In this document: positions 1 to 5,452 of the stretch, piece by piece
Numbering within the stretch: position 1 is the stretch's first letter
Layout of the letters: each line of letters begins with the position of its first letter
Source of the DNA: Actinomycetales bacterium UBA1416
GTDB lineage: Bacteria > Actinomycetota > Actinomycetes > Actinomycetales > Actinomycetaceae
DNA: 6,537 nt
Assembly: GCA_002304945.1 (NCBI GenBank)
Contig: DBPQ01000141.1
Coordinates: forward strand, 1 to 6,537
Direction of reading: 5' to 3'
Program-made: the position numbers and the translations under genes
The notes under the pieces: model-generated
What the model was told of the DNA's origin: nothing
Database searches by the model: none
What the model saw: the letters and a program-made list of their open reading frames with translations, nothing else

Positions 1-762
1 GATCATCTCGTCGAGGCGGGAGAGTTGGGCGCGCCCCAGTGCCGCCAGCACGTTGGACATCCGGTAGTTGTGGCCGATGTGGTGGTGCTCGTAGTGGACC
101 ACCGGCTGGCGTGCTTGGGTGGCCAGGTAGCGGACGTGGGTGGCGATCGACTCGTCGTCGGTGAGGAGAGCACCGCCGCCCGAGGTGGTCATGACCTTGT
201 TGCCGTTGAAGGAGACAGCGGCGGCGACTCCGAACGCGGCAGCCGGGACGCCGTTGCGCCGTGCCCCGAGCGACTCGGCCGCGTCCGAGAGCACGACGGC
301 GCCGTGCTGCTCCGCGATGGCGTCGATGCGTTCGTGTTCGACGATCTTGCCAAGGAGGTCCACTGGCATGACGGCCTTCACTCGCTGCCCCTGGCTCTCG
401 AGATCTTGGAAGGCGTGCTCCAAGAGGTCCGGGTCCATGTTGCCGGTTTCGTCACAGTCGACGAAGACGGGCTCCGCTCCGGTGTAGGTGATCGCATTGG
501 CCGTGGCGGCGAAGGTCATCGAGGAGGTGAGCACGATGTCACCGGGACCGATGCGGAGTGTGAGGAGCCCGAGGTGGAGCGCTGCCGTTCCCGACGAAAG
601 CGCGACCGCGTACTCGCGCCCGCAATAGTCGGCCAGTTCCTGCTCGAAGGCGTCGACTTCAGGGCCCAGCGGGGCCACCCAGCCGGAGCGGATGGCACGC
701 AGTACGGCGGCCTCCTCAAGCTCCGTCACATGCGGAGCTGAGAGGTACGTACGCTCGTTCAT
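1..762 (-). CDS. DegT/DnrJ/EryC1/StrS-family sugar aminotransferase (PglE/EpsN-like), 3' end cut by window
   Basis: PLP-dependent enzyme of the family that aminates nucleotide-linked keto sugars, most likely the C4 position of a UDP-4-keto-6-deoxy-HexNAc. The visible 254 residues begin MNERTYLSAPHVTELE and include SGWVAPLGPEVDAFE (residues 26-40), the phosphate-binding SSGTAALHL (56-64), the cofactor-binding Asp in SDAAESLGA (D160) and the Schiff-base Lys in SFNGNK (K189). HNYRMSN lies near the cut end. Family members are about 370-390 residues, so roughly the last third lies beyond base 1. The opening residues and the WIAPLGP-type motif resemble Bacillus EpsN. ATG 762 is chosen over the in-frame ATG 768 because AAGGA (772-768) sits 5 bases before 762 and overlaps the other. 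It is divergent from the sugar transferase and NeuD-type acetyltransferase, which fits a bacillosamine-type pathway. Family is secure; the exact sugar is inferred. Confidence 0.93.
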   Translation of the reverse strand, partial: MNERTYLSAPHVTELEEAAVLRAIRSGWVAPLGPEVDAFEQELADYCGREYAVALSSGTAALHLGLLTLRIGPGDIVLTSSMTFAATANAITYTGAEPVFVDCDETGNMDPDLLEHAFQDLESQGQRVKAVMPVDLLGKIVEHERIDAIAEQHGAVVLSDAAESLGARRNGVPAAAFGVAAAVSFNGNKVMTTSGGGALLTDDESIATHVRYLATQARQPVVHYEHHHIGHNYRMSNVLAALGRAQLSRLDEMI

Positions 763-767
763 CTGCA

Positions 768-772
768 TCCTT
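768..772 (-). promoter_or_regulatory. Ribosome binding site that fixes the aminotransferase start
   Basis: Reads AAGGA on the minus strand, 5 bases before ATG 762. It overlaps the alternative in-frame ATG at 768-766 and so argues against that start. Confidence 0.6.
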
Positions 773-825
773 CGAGATTGCTTACAAGGCGCGAGAAGAG
801 TGGAGGTCCTCCCCTGCCGCTTGCC

Positions 826-831
826 AGTCTA
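826..831 (-). promoter_or_regulatory. Candidate -10 box (TAGACT) for the aminotransferase
   Basis: TAGACT fits the TANNNT pattern of actinobacterial housekeeping promoters. The only -35 at proper spacing is a weak GCGACC 17 bases upstream. The same hexamer occurs at nearly the same distance from the leftward gene at 5290. Confidence 0.3.
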
Positions 832-943
832 GGCGGGTGAACCGGCGGGGTCGCTATGTGCGTGGTCACATTACCCAGCTGTTGTGAGGTATTTCGCATC
901 GAAGTGCGTTCAGAGTTGCGAGTTGTGGTGGCGACATTCACAG

Positions 944-970
944 GGCCCGTCCTCCGAATGAGGGACGGCC
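944..970 (+). promoter_or_regulatory. Stem-loop just upstream of the sugar transferase start
   Basis: CCGTCC (947-952) pairs with GGACGG (963-968) around a 10-base loop. GG (944-945) can also pair with CC (969-970) if C946 bulges. It ends 5 bases before the GGAG (976-979) used by the start at 984. No T-tract follows, so it is not a classical terminator. Role unknown; it may be an mRNA leader structure. Confidence 0.3.
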
Positions 971-983
971 GATCCGGAGCGGT

Positions 984-1661
984 ATGCGTGTGGGCAGGAA
1001 CCGGCATGATTGCCTTGTGAGACAAGAGACGCGGAGTGTGGTGTACCGAAGAATCGGCAAGAGAGCCATCGACTTGGCGGTGGCGTCAGTGGCCCTTGTC
1101 GTTGCGTCTCCTGTCCTTGTGGGCACGGCTGTTGCGGTGAAGCACAAGCTGGGGTCGCCCGTGCTGTTCCGCCAGACGCGTCCGGGCCTCGACGGGCAGC
1201 CGTTCGATGTACTCAAGTTCCGGACGATGACGGATGAGCGGGATGAGCATGGTGCGCTCCTACCCGACGCGGTGCGGCTCACCGCGTTCGGTCGCGCGCT
1301 ACGGAGCACGAGCCTCGACGAGCTACCCGAGTTGCTCAACATCGTGAGGGGCGACATGAGTCTGGTTGGCCCGCGGCCGCTCCTCATGGAGTACCTGCCG
1401 CTCTACAACGCTCGCCAGAGCATGCGCCACGATGTGCGCCCTGGCCTCACTGGGCTGGCGCAAGTAAACGGACGCAACCACCTCTCGTGGGAGCAGAAGC
1501 TGGAGCTCGATGCCCAGTATGTCGAGAGCGTGAGCCTTCGGCTCGACGCTGCCATCCTTTGGAAGACAGTGGTCTCGGTGATCCGGCGGACAGGCATCAG
1601 CGAGGCAGGCGGAGTCACGATGTCCCCGTTCCGAGGCTCCGGTGAGGATGCCGAGTCGTGA
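984..1661 (+). CDS. Small monotopic phosphoglycosyl transferase (PglC/EpsL-type sugar transferase)
   Basis: Bacterial sugar transferase that moves a sugar-1-phosphate from a UDP-sugar to undecaprenyl phosphate at the inner face of the membrane, the first step of glycan assembly. The 225 residues show RIGKRAIDL (23-31), a hydrophobic re-entrant helix (about 31-52) with the helix-breaking Ser-Pro (S42-P43), FRQTRPGLDGQPFDVLKFRTM (62-82), the catalytic Asp-Glu pair in SLDELPELLN (D112-E113), GDMSLVGPRPL (123-133) and VRPGLTGLAQVNGR (151-164). There is no multi-spanning N-terminal domain of the WbaP type, so it belongs to the small PglC-like class. ATG 984 has GGAG 4 bases upstream. GTG 1017 is an alternative with no clear RBS, and the first 20 residues are not conserved. 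Its TGA overlaps the next gene's GTG (GTGA), implying coupled translation. Probable substrate is the amino sugar made by the neighbours (inferred). Confidence 0.95.
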   Translation: MRVGRNRHDCLVRQETRSVVYRRIGKRAIDLAVASVALVVASPVLVGTAVAVKHKLGSPVLFRQTRPGLDGQPFDVLKFRTMTDERDEHGALLPDAVRLTAFGRALRSTSLDELPELLNIVRGDMSLVGPRPLLMEYLPLYNARQSMRHDVRPGLTGLAQVNGRNHLSWEQKLELDAQYVESVSLRLDAAILWKTVVSVIRRTGISEAGGVTMSPFRGSGEDAES

Positions 1662-2320
1662 GCGGGCAACTTGTGGTGGTGGGAGCTTCTGGATTCGGGC
1701 GTGAGACACTCGATGTGCTCGACGCGGTGAACGCGGCCGCTGTGGAGCCGGCCTTCCACTTGATCGGTGTTGTGGATGACGGACCATCAGCGGAGAATCT
1801 GAGCCGACTCGGAAGGCGGAGAATCCCGTACCTGGGAGTGCTTGAGCGATGGCTCGGAAGGGCTGCGGAAGACCACGAGACTCTTCCTGAATACGTCGTC
1901 GGCATCGGTGCGCCTTCGGTGCGCGGGGGGATCGCTGAACGCTTCGATGCTGCGGGATTGAGGGCAGCAACACTAATCCACCCGTCCGCTCGTCTTGGAA
2001 GCGGCGTGAGTGTCGCCGGGGGAGCCGTGATCTGCGCAGGTGCGCTCATCTCGACCGAAGTGGTGCTCGGCCGGCACTGCCACATCAATCCCGGCGCTGT
2101 CATCGGACACGACACCCGGCTTGGCGACTTCGTGTCAGTCAATCCGAACGCGACGGTCTCCGGGGCCTGCCATGTCAAGGATCGAACACTGGTTGGTGCT
2201 GGGGCGGTTGTCCTGGAGAGGTTGACGGTGGGCTCTGATGCCACCGTTGGCGCAGCCGCGTGCGTCACTCGTGACGTTCCAGACCGCAGCCTGGTCAAAG
2301 GTGTGCCCGGACGATGGTGA
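1658..2320 (+). CDS. NeuD/PglD/EpsM-family sugar acetyltransferase
   Basis: Left-handed beta-helix acyltransferase that N-acetylates a UDP-4-amino sugar with acetyl-CoA; the wider family also includes sialic acid O-acetyltransferases. The 220 residues begin with a Rossmann-like sugar-nucleotide binding part, LVVVGASGFGRETLDVL (5-21), then FHLIGVVDD (33-41). A series of hexapeptide repeats runs from about residue 107 (IHPSARLGSGVSV) to the end, closing with the usual VKGVPGRW. The expected catalytic His is H151, in VIGHDTRLGDF. Length matches the family (about 205-220). It starts at GTG 1658, overlapping the sugar transferase stop, with GAGGA (1644-1648) 9 bases upstream. No carrier domain is attached, unlike the paralogous protein at 4307-5290. 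It ends 29 bases from the stop of the convergent reductase gene, with no clear terminator between. N- versus O-acetylation cannot be told from sequence; N- is favoured by the aminotransferase context. Confidence 0.92.
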   Translation: MSGQLVVVGASGFGRETLDVLDAVNAAAVEPAFHLIGVVDDGPSAENLSRLGRRRIPYLGVLERWLGRAAEDHETLPEYVVGIGAPSVRGGIAERFDAAGLRAATLIHPSARLGSGVSVAGGAVICAGALISTEVVLGRHCHINPGAVIGHDTRLGDFVSVNPNATVSGACHVKDRTLVGAGAVVLERLTVGSDATVGAAACVTRDVPDRSLVKGVPGRW

Positions 2321-2349
2321 CTTCGCAGCTCTGTATGAGTCGTGAAGCG

Positions 2350-3075
2350 CTACGCCGTGTTGCCAGCGTCAACTGTGATGGTTGTACCCGTGATGGCGCC
2401 CCCTGACTCGCTCAGCAGATACTCGGCGCTGGAAGCGACCTCGTCGGCAGTCGGGAATCGACCGAGGGGGGACCGGCGTCGGATGCGGTCGAGGTTCTCG
2501 GCGCCGAGTGAGGCGGTCATGGCCGTGTCGGTGAATCCCGGCGCAATGCTGTTGACGGTGATATTCCGAGGGCCGAGATCTCTCGCCAACGATCGTGTGA
2601 AGCCCTCCATCGCCGCCTTCGTAGCCGCGTAGGCGCTGAGTCCGCGATAGCCGGTTCGGGCGACGACGGACGAGATGTTGATGATGCGTCCCCTTCGCGC
2701 GGCAAGCATAGGCCTGCAGAGGTACTTCGTGACGATGATGGGCGAGGTGACGTTGACTCGGATGAGCTCCTCGACGTCGCTGTTGTGCATGGTGGGCAAG
2801 ATCCCGTCAGTCCCGATGGCTGCGTTGTTGATCAGGCCGTAGGGGGCACCGTGGGTGCGGACGAGTGTTGCCACCATCTCGGGGATGCCTTGGACATCGC
2901 CCAGGTCGAAAGTCAGGTGAGTGTAGGTGTCCGTGGTGAGCTGAAGGTCGTCGGGATCCACGGGACGTCGGGCGATTCCCACGATGCGGTAGCCGGCGCC
3001 ACCAAGCCTGGTCGCCATGGCGCGGCCCAATCCTGAACTCGTGCCGGTGATCACAACAAGATCTGACTGGCTCAA
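2350..3075 (-). CDS. Short-chain dehydrogenase/reductase, FabG-like
   Basis: Classical SDR of 241 residues, probably NADP(H)- or NAD(H)-dependent. Visible parts are the cofactor loop TGTSSGLG (T10-G17), NNAAIG (83-88), the structural Asn (N108), and the catalytic Ser-Tyr-Lys as INISS (S136), Y149 and K153 in SAYAATKAAMEG. RNITVNSIAPGFTDTAM (170-186) and GTTITVDAG (230-238) are the usual FabG-like C-terminal motifs. It starts at TTG 3075, which overlaps the TGA of the adenylating enzyme (TTGA); only a weak AAAGG lies about 11 bases upstream, so it probably depends on coupled translation. It is the last gene of the three-gene leftward operon. Next to a carrier-domain protein and an acyl-activating enzyme, reduction of a 3-oxoacyl group on the carrier is a natural guess. 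A sugar or free-acid substrate is also possible. Family certain, substrate unknown. Confidence 0.92.
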   Translation of the reverse strand: MSQSDLVVITGTSSGLGRAMATRLGGAGYRIVGIARRPVDPDDLQLTTDTYTHLTFDLGDVQGIPEMVATLVRTHGAPYGLINNAAIGTDGILPTMHNSDVEELIRVNVTSPIIVTKYLCRPMLAARRGRIINISSVVARTGYRGLSAYAATKAAMEGFTRSLARDLGPRNITVNSIAPGFTDTAMTASLGAENLDRIRRRSPLGRFPTADEVASSAEYLLSESGGAITGTTITVDAGNTA

Positions 3076-4310
3076 CGTCGTGCCGCCTTTCCCGCGCTTG
3101 ATGTGTCGAGGGAATCAACGATCTTGACCATCGCTGGAACGTGATGGAGCGGCGCGCGGGCCTTCACCCACGCCCGCAAGGTTCGACCGTCAGTAGTCGA
3201 TCCGTCGCGGATGACGACTGTGGCGGTCAGAATGGAGCCGCTGAACGCGTTTGCTTGTGGAACCACCACGGCGTCAACTACATCTTCATGAGTGCGCAGT
3301 AGTTGTTCGACCTGTTCTGGCCAGACCTTCGCTCCGCCGACGTTGACGACACCCGAATCGCGTCCGAGGAAGATCACGCGATCTCCACGTACCTCGACGA
3401 TGTCACCAGTTGAAGCGAAGCCATCCGGTCCTGCGGTGCTCACACTCGGACTGTGCACTTCGAGCATGTCATCGACGATACGCAGGCGGATCCCGGCCGG
3501 TGGATCGCTGAGGAAGCTCGTCGGGAAGCCGGCGAAGGAGTCGTGTACCCCGAAGGCCGCGCCGGTTTCCGTTGACGCGAACACATGGGTGATTCGTGCG
3601 CTCGGGAAGGCGCGCCGCAGCGAGTCCAGAATCTTCTGGTCTGCGATCTCGCCACCCAAAGTGACCTGCTCCAGCGGCCATGCGTCGGCGACCCCAGATT
3701 GGACGATCTTGCGCCACAGGGTGGGTGTCGCGGACAGCGCGGTCACGCCACCGTCCCGCATGAATCGAATCTTCGTCGCAAGCTCGGCGGTCGGGTCTGG
3801 CGCCACAACCGCCGATCCGGCTGCCAGCGCTTGGAGCAGGACCTGAAGCCCCGCCATTCTGTTCGGATCGTAGACAAGGCCCCATATGAGGTCTCGGTAG
3901 CGGTCACCACTCCGAGTTGTACGTGAGAGTGAGGACAGCGAGTGGCGGACGGGCTTGGGTGTGCCCGTTGTTCCCGATGTGTAGACAATCCAGTCCGTGG
4001 TGATCTCTGCTAGCCCTGCTTCACCAGATCGCGGTGATCGACTCCTCACAGTTGCTGGTGTGAGCCTTGTGACGCCCGGGCCGATCGGCACATCAGTGTC
4101 CGGCGGAACAAGATGGACAGCGTCGGCATACCGATCGAGTGTGAGCAGCGCCGAGGCAACGACGGCTGCCCTTCCCGACTGTAGGGCGAATTCGCTGCCG
4201 ACGACTCCTTGCTCCCGCAGTCCGAATGGATCTGATGCGAGTGACGCTTGATCGAATGCTCCGACCTGGTCGACCAAGGTCATCCCCGAGTGTGCTGTGA
4301 ATGTGCTCAC
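3072..4310 (-). CDS. Compact ANL-superfamily adenylating enzyme (AMP-dependent acyl/aminoacyl ligase)
   Basis: Activates a carboxylic acid with ATP as an acyl-adenylate, then passes it to a thiol (CoA or carrier-protein phosphopantetheine). Motifs in order over 412 residues: YTSGTTGTPKPV (110-121, P-loop), FASTETGAAFG (244-254), STGD (300-303, ribose-binding Asp), the hinge region GRDSG (316-320), NVGGAKVWPEQVEQLL (323-338), and the C-terminal domain ending SAGKAARR with the expected catalytic Lys K408. The protein stops four residues after that Lys, and the part before the P-loop motif is only about 105 residues, so it is clearly shorter than the usual 500-550. It starts at GTG 4310, overlapping the preceding stop (GTGA), with GAGGA (4321-4317) 6 bases before it. 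The partner is most likely the carrier domain encoded just upstream (inferred). The acid cannot be read from the sequence: both fatty acid and amino acid are possible. Confidence 0.9.
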   Translation of the reverse strand: MSTFTAHSGMTLVDQVGAFDQASLASDPFGLREQGVVGSEFALQSGRAAVVASALLTLDRYADAVHLVPPDTDVPIGPGVTRLTPATVRSRSPRSGEAGLAEITTDWIVYTSGTTGTPKPVRHSLSSLSRTTRSGDRYRDLIWGLVYDPNRMAGLQVLLQALAAGSAVVAPDPTAELATKIRFMRDGGVTALSATPTLWRKIVQSGVADAWPLEQVTLGGEIADQKILDSLRRAFPSARITHVFASTETGAAFGVHDSFAGFPTSFLSDPPAGIRLRIVDDMLEVHSPSVSTAGPDGFASTGDIVEVRGDRVIFLGRDSGVVNVGGAKVWPEQVEQLLRTHEDVVDAVVVPQANAFSGSILTATVVIRDGSTTDGRTLRAWVKARAPLHHVPAMVKIVDSLDTSSAGKAARR

Positions 4311-5290
4311 TGTGGGTCCTCGAAGCGCTCGTAGATGGCGACGAATTCGCCGAGGGTTCTTGGATAAACCGCCTCCTCCGTCAAGGTGAAGGGGTCGTAG
4401 CCAAGTTCATCGTTGAGTTGCGTGACGAGAACAGCGAACCCGAGACTGTCCAAGCCCGAACTGAGCAGAACCAAGTCATCTCGAAGTGGGGGAACGTCAA
4501 GACCGTCGTCCTCCAAGAGCGAGGCGAAGACTCGCTCGATGGTGGCCCTCGCTCTCGACTTGTCGCTGCTCGTGTTCGCGCTGTCGGTCTGGGGGGCTGT
4601 GGGTGCCTCGGATTCAGCGTTCGGGAGGGCTCGGCTCATCGCCCCAACCACAGTCGCACCTGCAGGAACGTCCTCGCCGACGAGCGCGCCCATGCCGATG
4701 AAGGCACCACGGCCAATCCTCAGCGGCTTGCCAGGAGTGCCTTGACGTATCGCCGCCCCAGTGCCGATGTAGACGTGATCCTCGATGATCACGTTTCCAT
4801 TGATGCTGACCCGGGGAGCGAGTGTGACGTAGTCTCCGATGGTGCAGTCATGCGCAACGTAGGAGTACATGTTTGCGTGGAAGAAGCGACCGATCCGACT
4901 GCGAGAGGTGACGGAGACGAACGGGCAGAAGATCCCGCCGTCGCCGAGTTCAGAGTCCTCGAGAACGAGGCTCTGCTCTGAGAGCAGTGTGAACGGAACC
5001 GCGCCCCTTGTCATGAAGGACTCGGCCAGACGCTGACGGGCGCGCGAGTCAGCGATGGCGACAGAGAAATACCTGGTGTCGCACGGCAGGTCGAAGAACT
5101 CGTCCTCCGTCACGACGCGGTGTCCGTTGAGGACATCAACGGTGGGTGCAGAGTCGACGAAGACCACGCGTGCCGCAACCGGGGCGCCGAGATCTTTCGC
5201 GAGTGTGTTCACAGCGATTGGGAGCACTTCCCTACCGAAGGCGCCAGCGCCCACTATGCCGAGAACTGAGTCTTCTGAAAAGTGGCTCAC
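4307..5290 (-). CDS. PglD-like hexapeptide acyltransferase fused to a C-terminal acyl carrier domain
   Basis: Two-part protein of 327 residues. Residues 1-220 form a NeuD/PglD-type acyltransferase: Rossmann-like GIVGAGAFGREVL (11-23), then beta-helix repeats from about 108 to 217, with the expected catalytic His in VAHDCTIGDYV (H147). Residues about 222-248 are rich in Ala, Ser, Thr, Glu and Pro and look like a flexible linker. Residues about 249-325 form an acyl/peptidyl carrier domain with the phosphopantetheine site GLDSLGF (S282) and a helix resembling FAVLVTQLNDELG. NeuD/PglD proteins normally end near 210 residues and use free acyl-CoA, so a tethered carrier suggests the donor is held in cis. 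GTG 5290 is the only start before an in-frame stop at 5311-5309 and has GGAG 7 bases upstream. First gene of a coupled operon with the adenylating enzyme and reductase. The likely acceptor is a nucleotide amino sugar; donor group unknown. The domain calls are from motifs, the mechanism is inferred. Confidence 0.9.
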   Translation of the reverse strand: MSHFSEDSVLGIVGAGAFGREVLPIAVNTLAKDLGAPVAARVVFVDSAPTVDVLNGHRVVTEDEFFDLPCDTRYFSVAIADSRARQRLAESFMTRGAVPFTLLSEQSLVLEDSELGDGGIFCPFVSVTSRSRIGRFFHANMYSYVAHDCTIGDYVTLAPRVSINGNVIIEDHVYIGTGAAIRQGTPGKPLRIGRGAFIGMGALVGEDVPAGATVVGAMSRALPNAESEAPTAPQTDSANTSSDKSRARATIERVFASLLEDDGLDVPPLRDDLVLLSSGLDSLGFAVLVTQLNDELGYDPFTLTEEAVYPRTLGEFVAIYERFEDPQ

Positions 5291-5452
5291 TCCATGTCTC
5301 CGAACATCCTAGAATTCTGCGTTGCTCCCGATCCATCCGTCGGAAGGCCACGGCGAGTCTACCGGTCGCTGCACACGGCAATCGCGGTGGGGGCACTGGC
5401 ACTCCGACGGCACGACATCTGACCGTTCATCTCTCTCGTCCAGGTTCCCCGG
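5291..5452. other. Divergent intergenic region and candidate promoter of the leftward operon
   Basis: 162 bases between the leftward acyltransferase-carrier gene and the rightward EEP gene. On the minus strand TAGACT (5361-5356) is a -10 candidate, 65 bases before the start. A second candidate, TAGGAT (5311-5306), would start transcription on top of the GGAG at 5301-5298 and is less likely. Neither has a convincing -35. No clear plus-strand promoter was found for the EEP gene. The base composition rises towards very high GC across this stretch. Confidence 0.4.
5298..5301 (-). promoter_or_regulatory. Ribosome binding site for the acyltransferase-carrier fusion
   Basis: GGAG on the minus strand, 7 bases before GTG 5290. 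It supports this GTG start; the nearby ATG at 5295 is out of frame. Confidence 0.6.

Larger units (their letters stand above)
763..983. other. Divergent intergenic region between aminotransferase and sugar transferase
   Basis: About 220 bases with no convincing gene. It must carry the promoters for both directions. On the minus strand TAGACT (831-826) is a plausible -10 box, leaving a leader of roughly 55-60 bases for the aminotransferase, but no good -35 accompanies it. A short perfect palindrome, GGAGG-T-CCTCC, lies at 802-812 inside that leader. No plus-strand promoter with both boxes was found. A hairpin at 944-970 precedes the sugar transferase. Confidence 0.5.

Noticed and set aside
25..741. 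Long plus-strand reading frame opposite the aminotransferase
   Set aside because: Antisense shadow; the minus-strand frame carries clear PLP-enzyme motifs, this one none.
2321..2349. Possible bidirectional terminator between convergent genes
   Set aside because: The 29 bases contain no stem of useful length and no T-run.
4301..4981. 226-codon plus-strand frame opposite the acyltransferase-carrier gene
   Set aside because: No recognisable domain; the minus strand has an intact fused protein with clear motifs.
5294..5422. 42-codon plus-strand frame starting MSPNILEF in the divergent intergenic region
   Set aside because: Weak ribosome site and no recognisable feature; it overlaps the probable promoter of the leftward operon, so chance is more likely.
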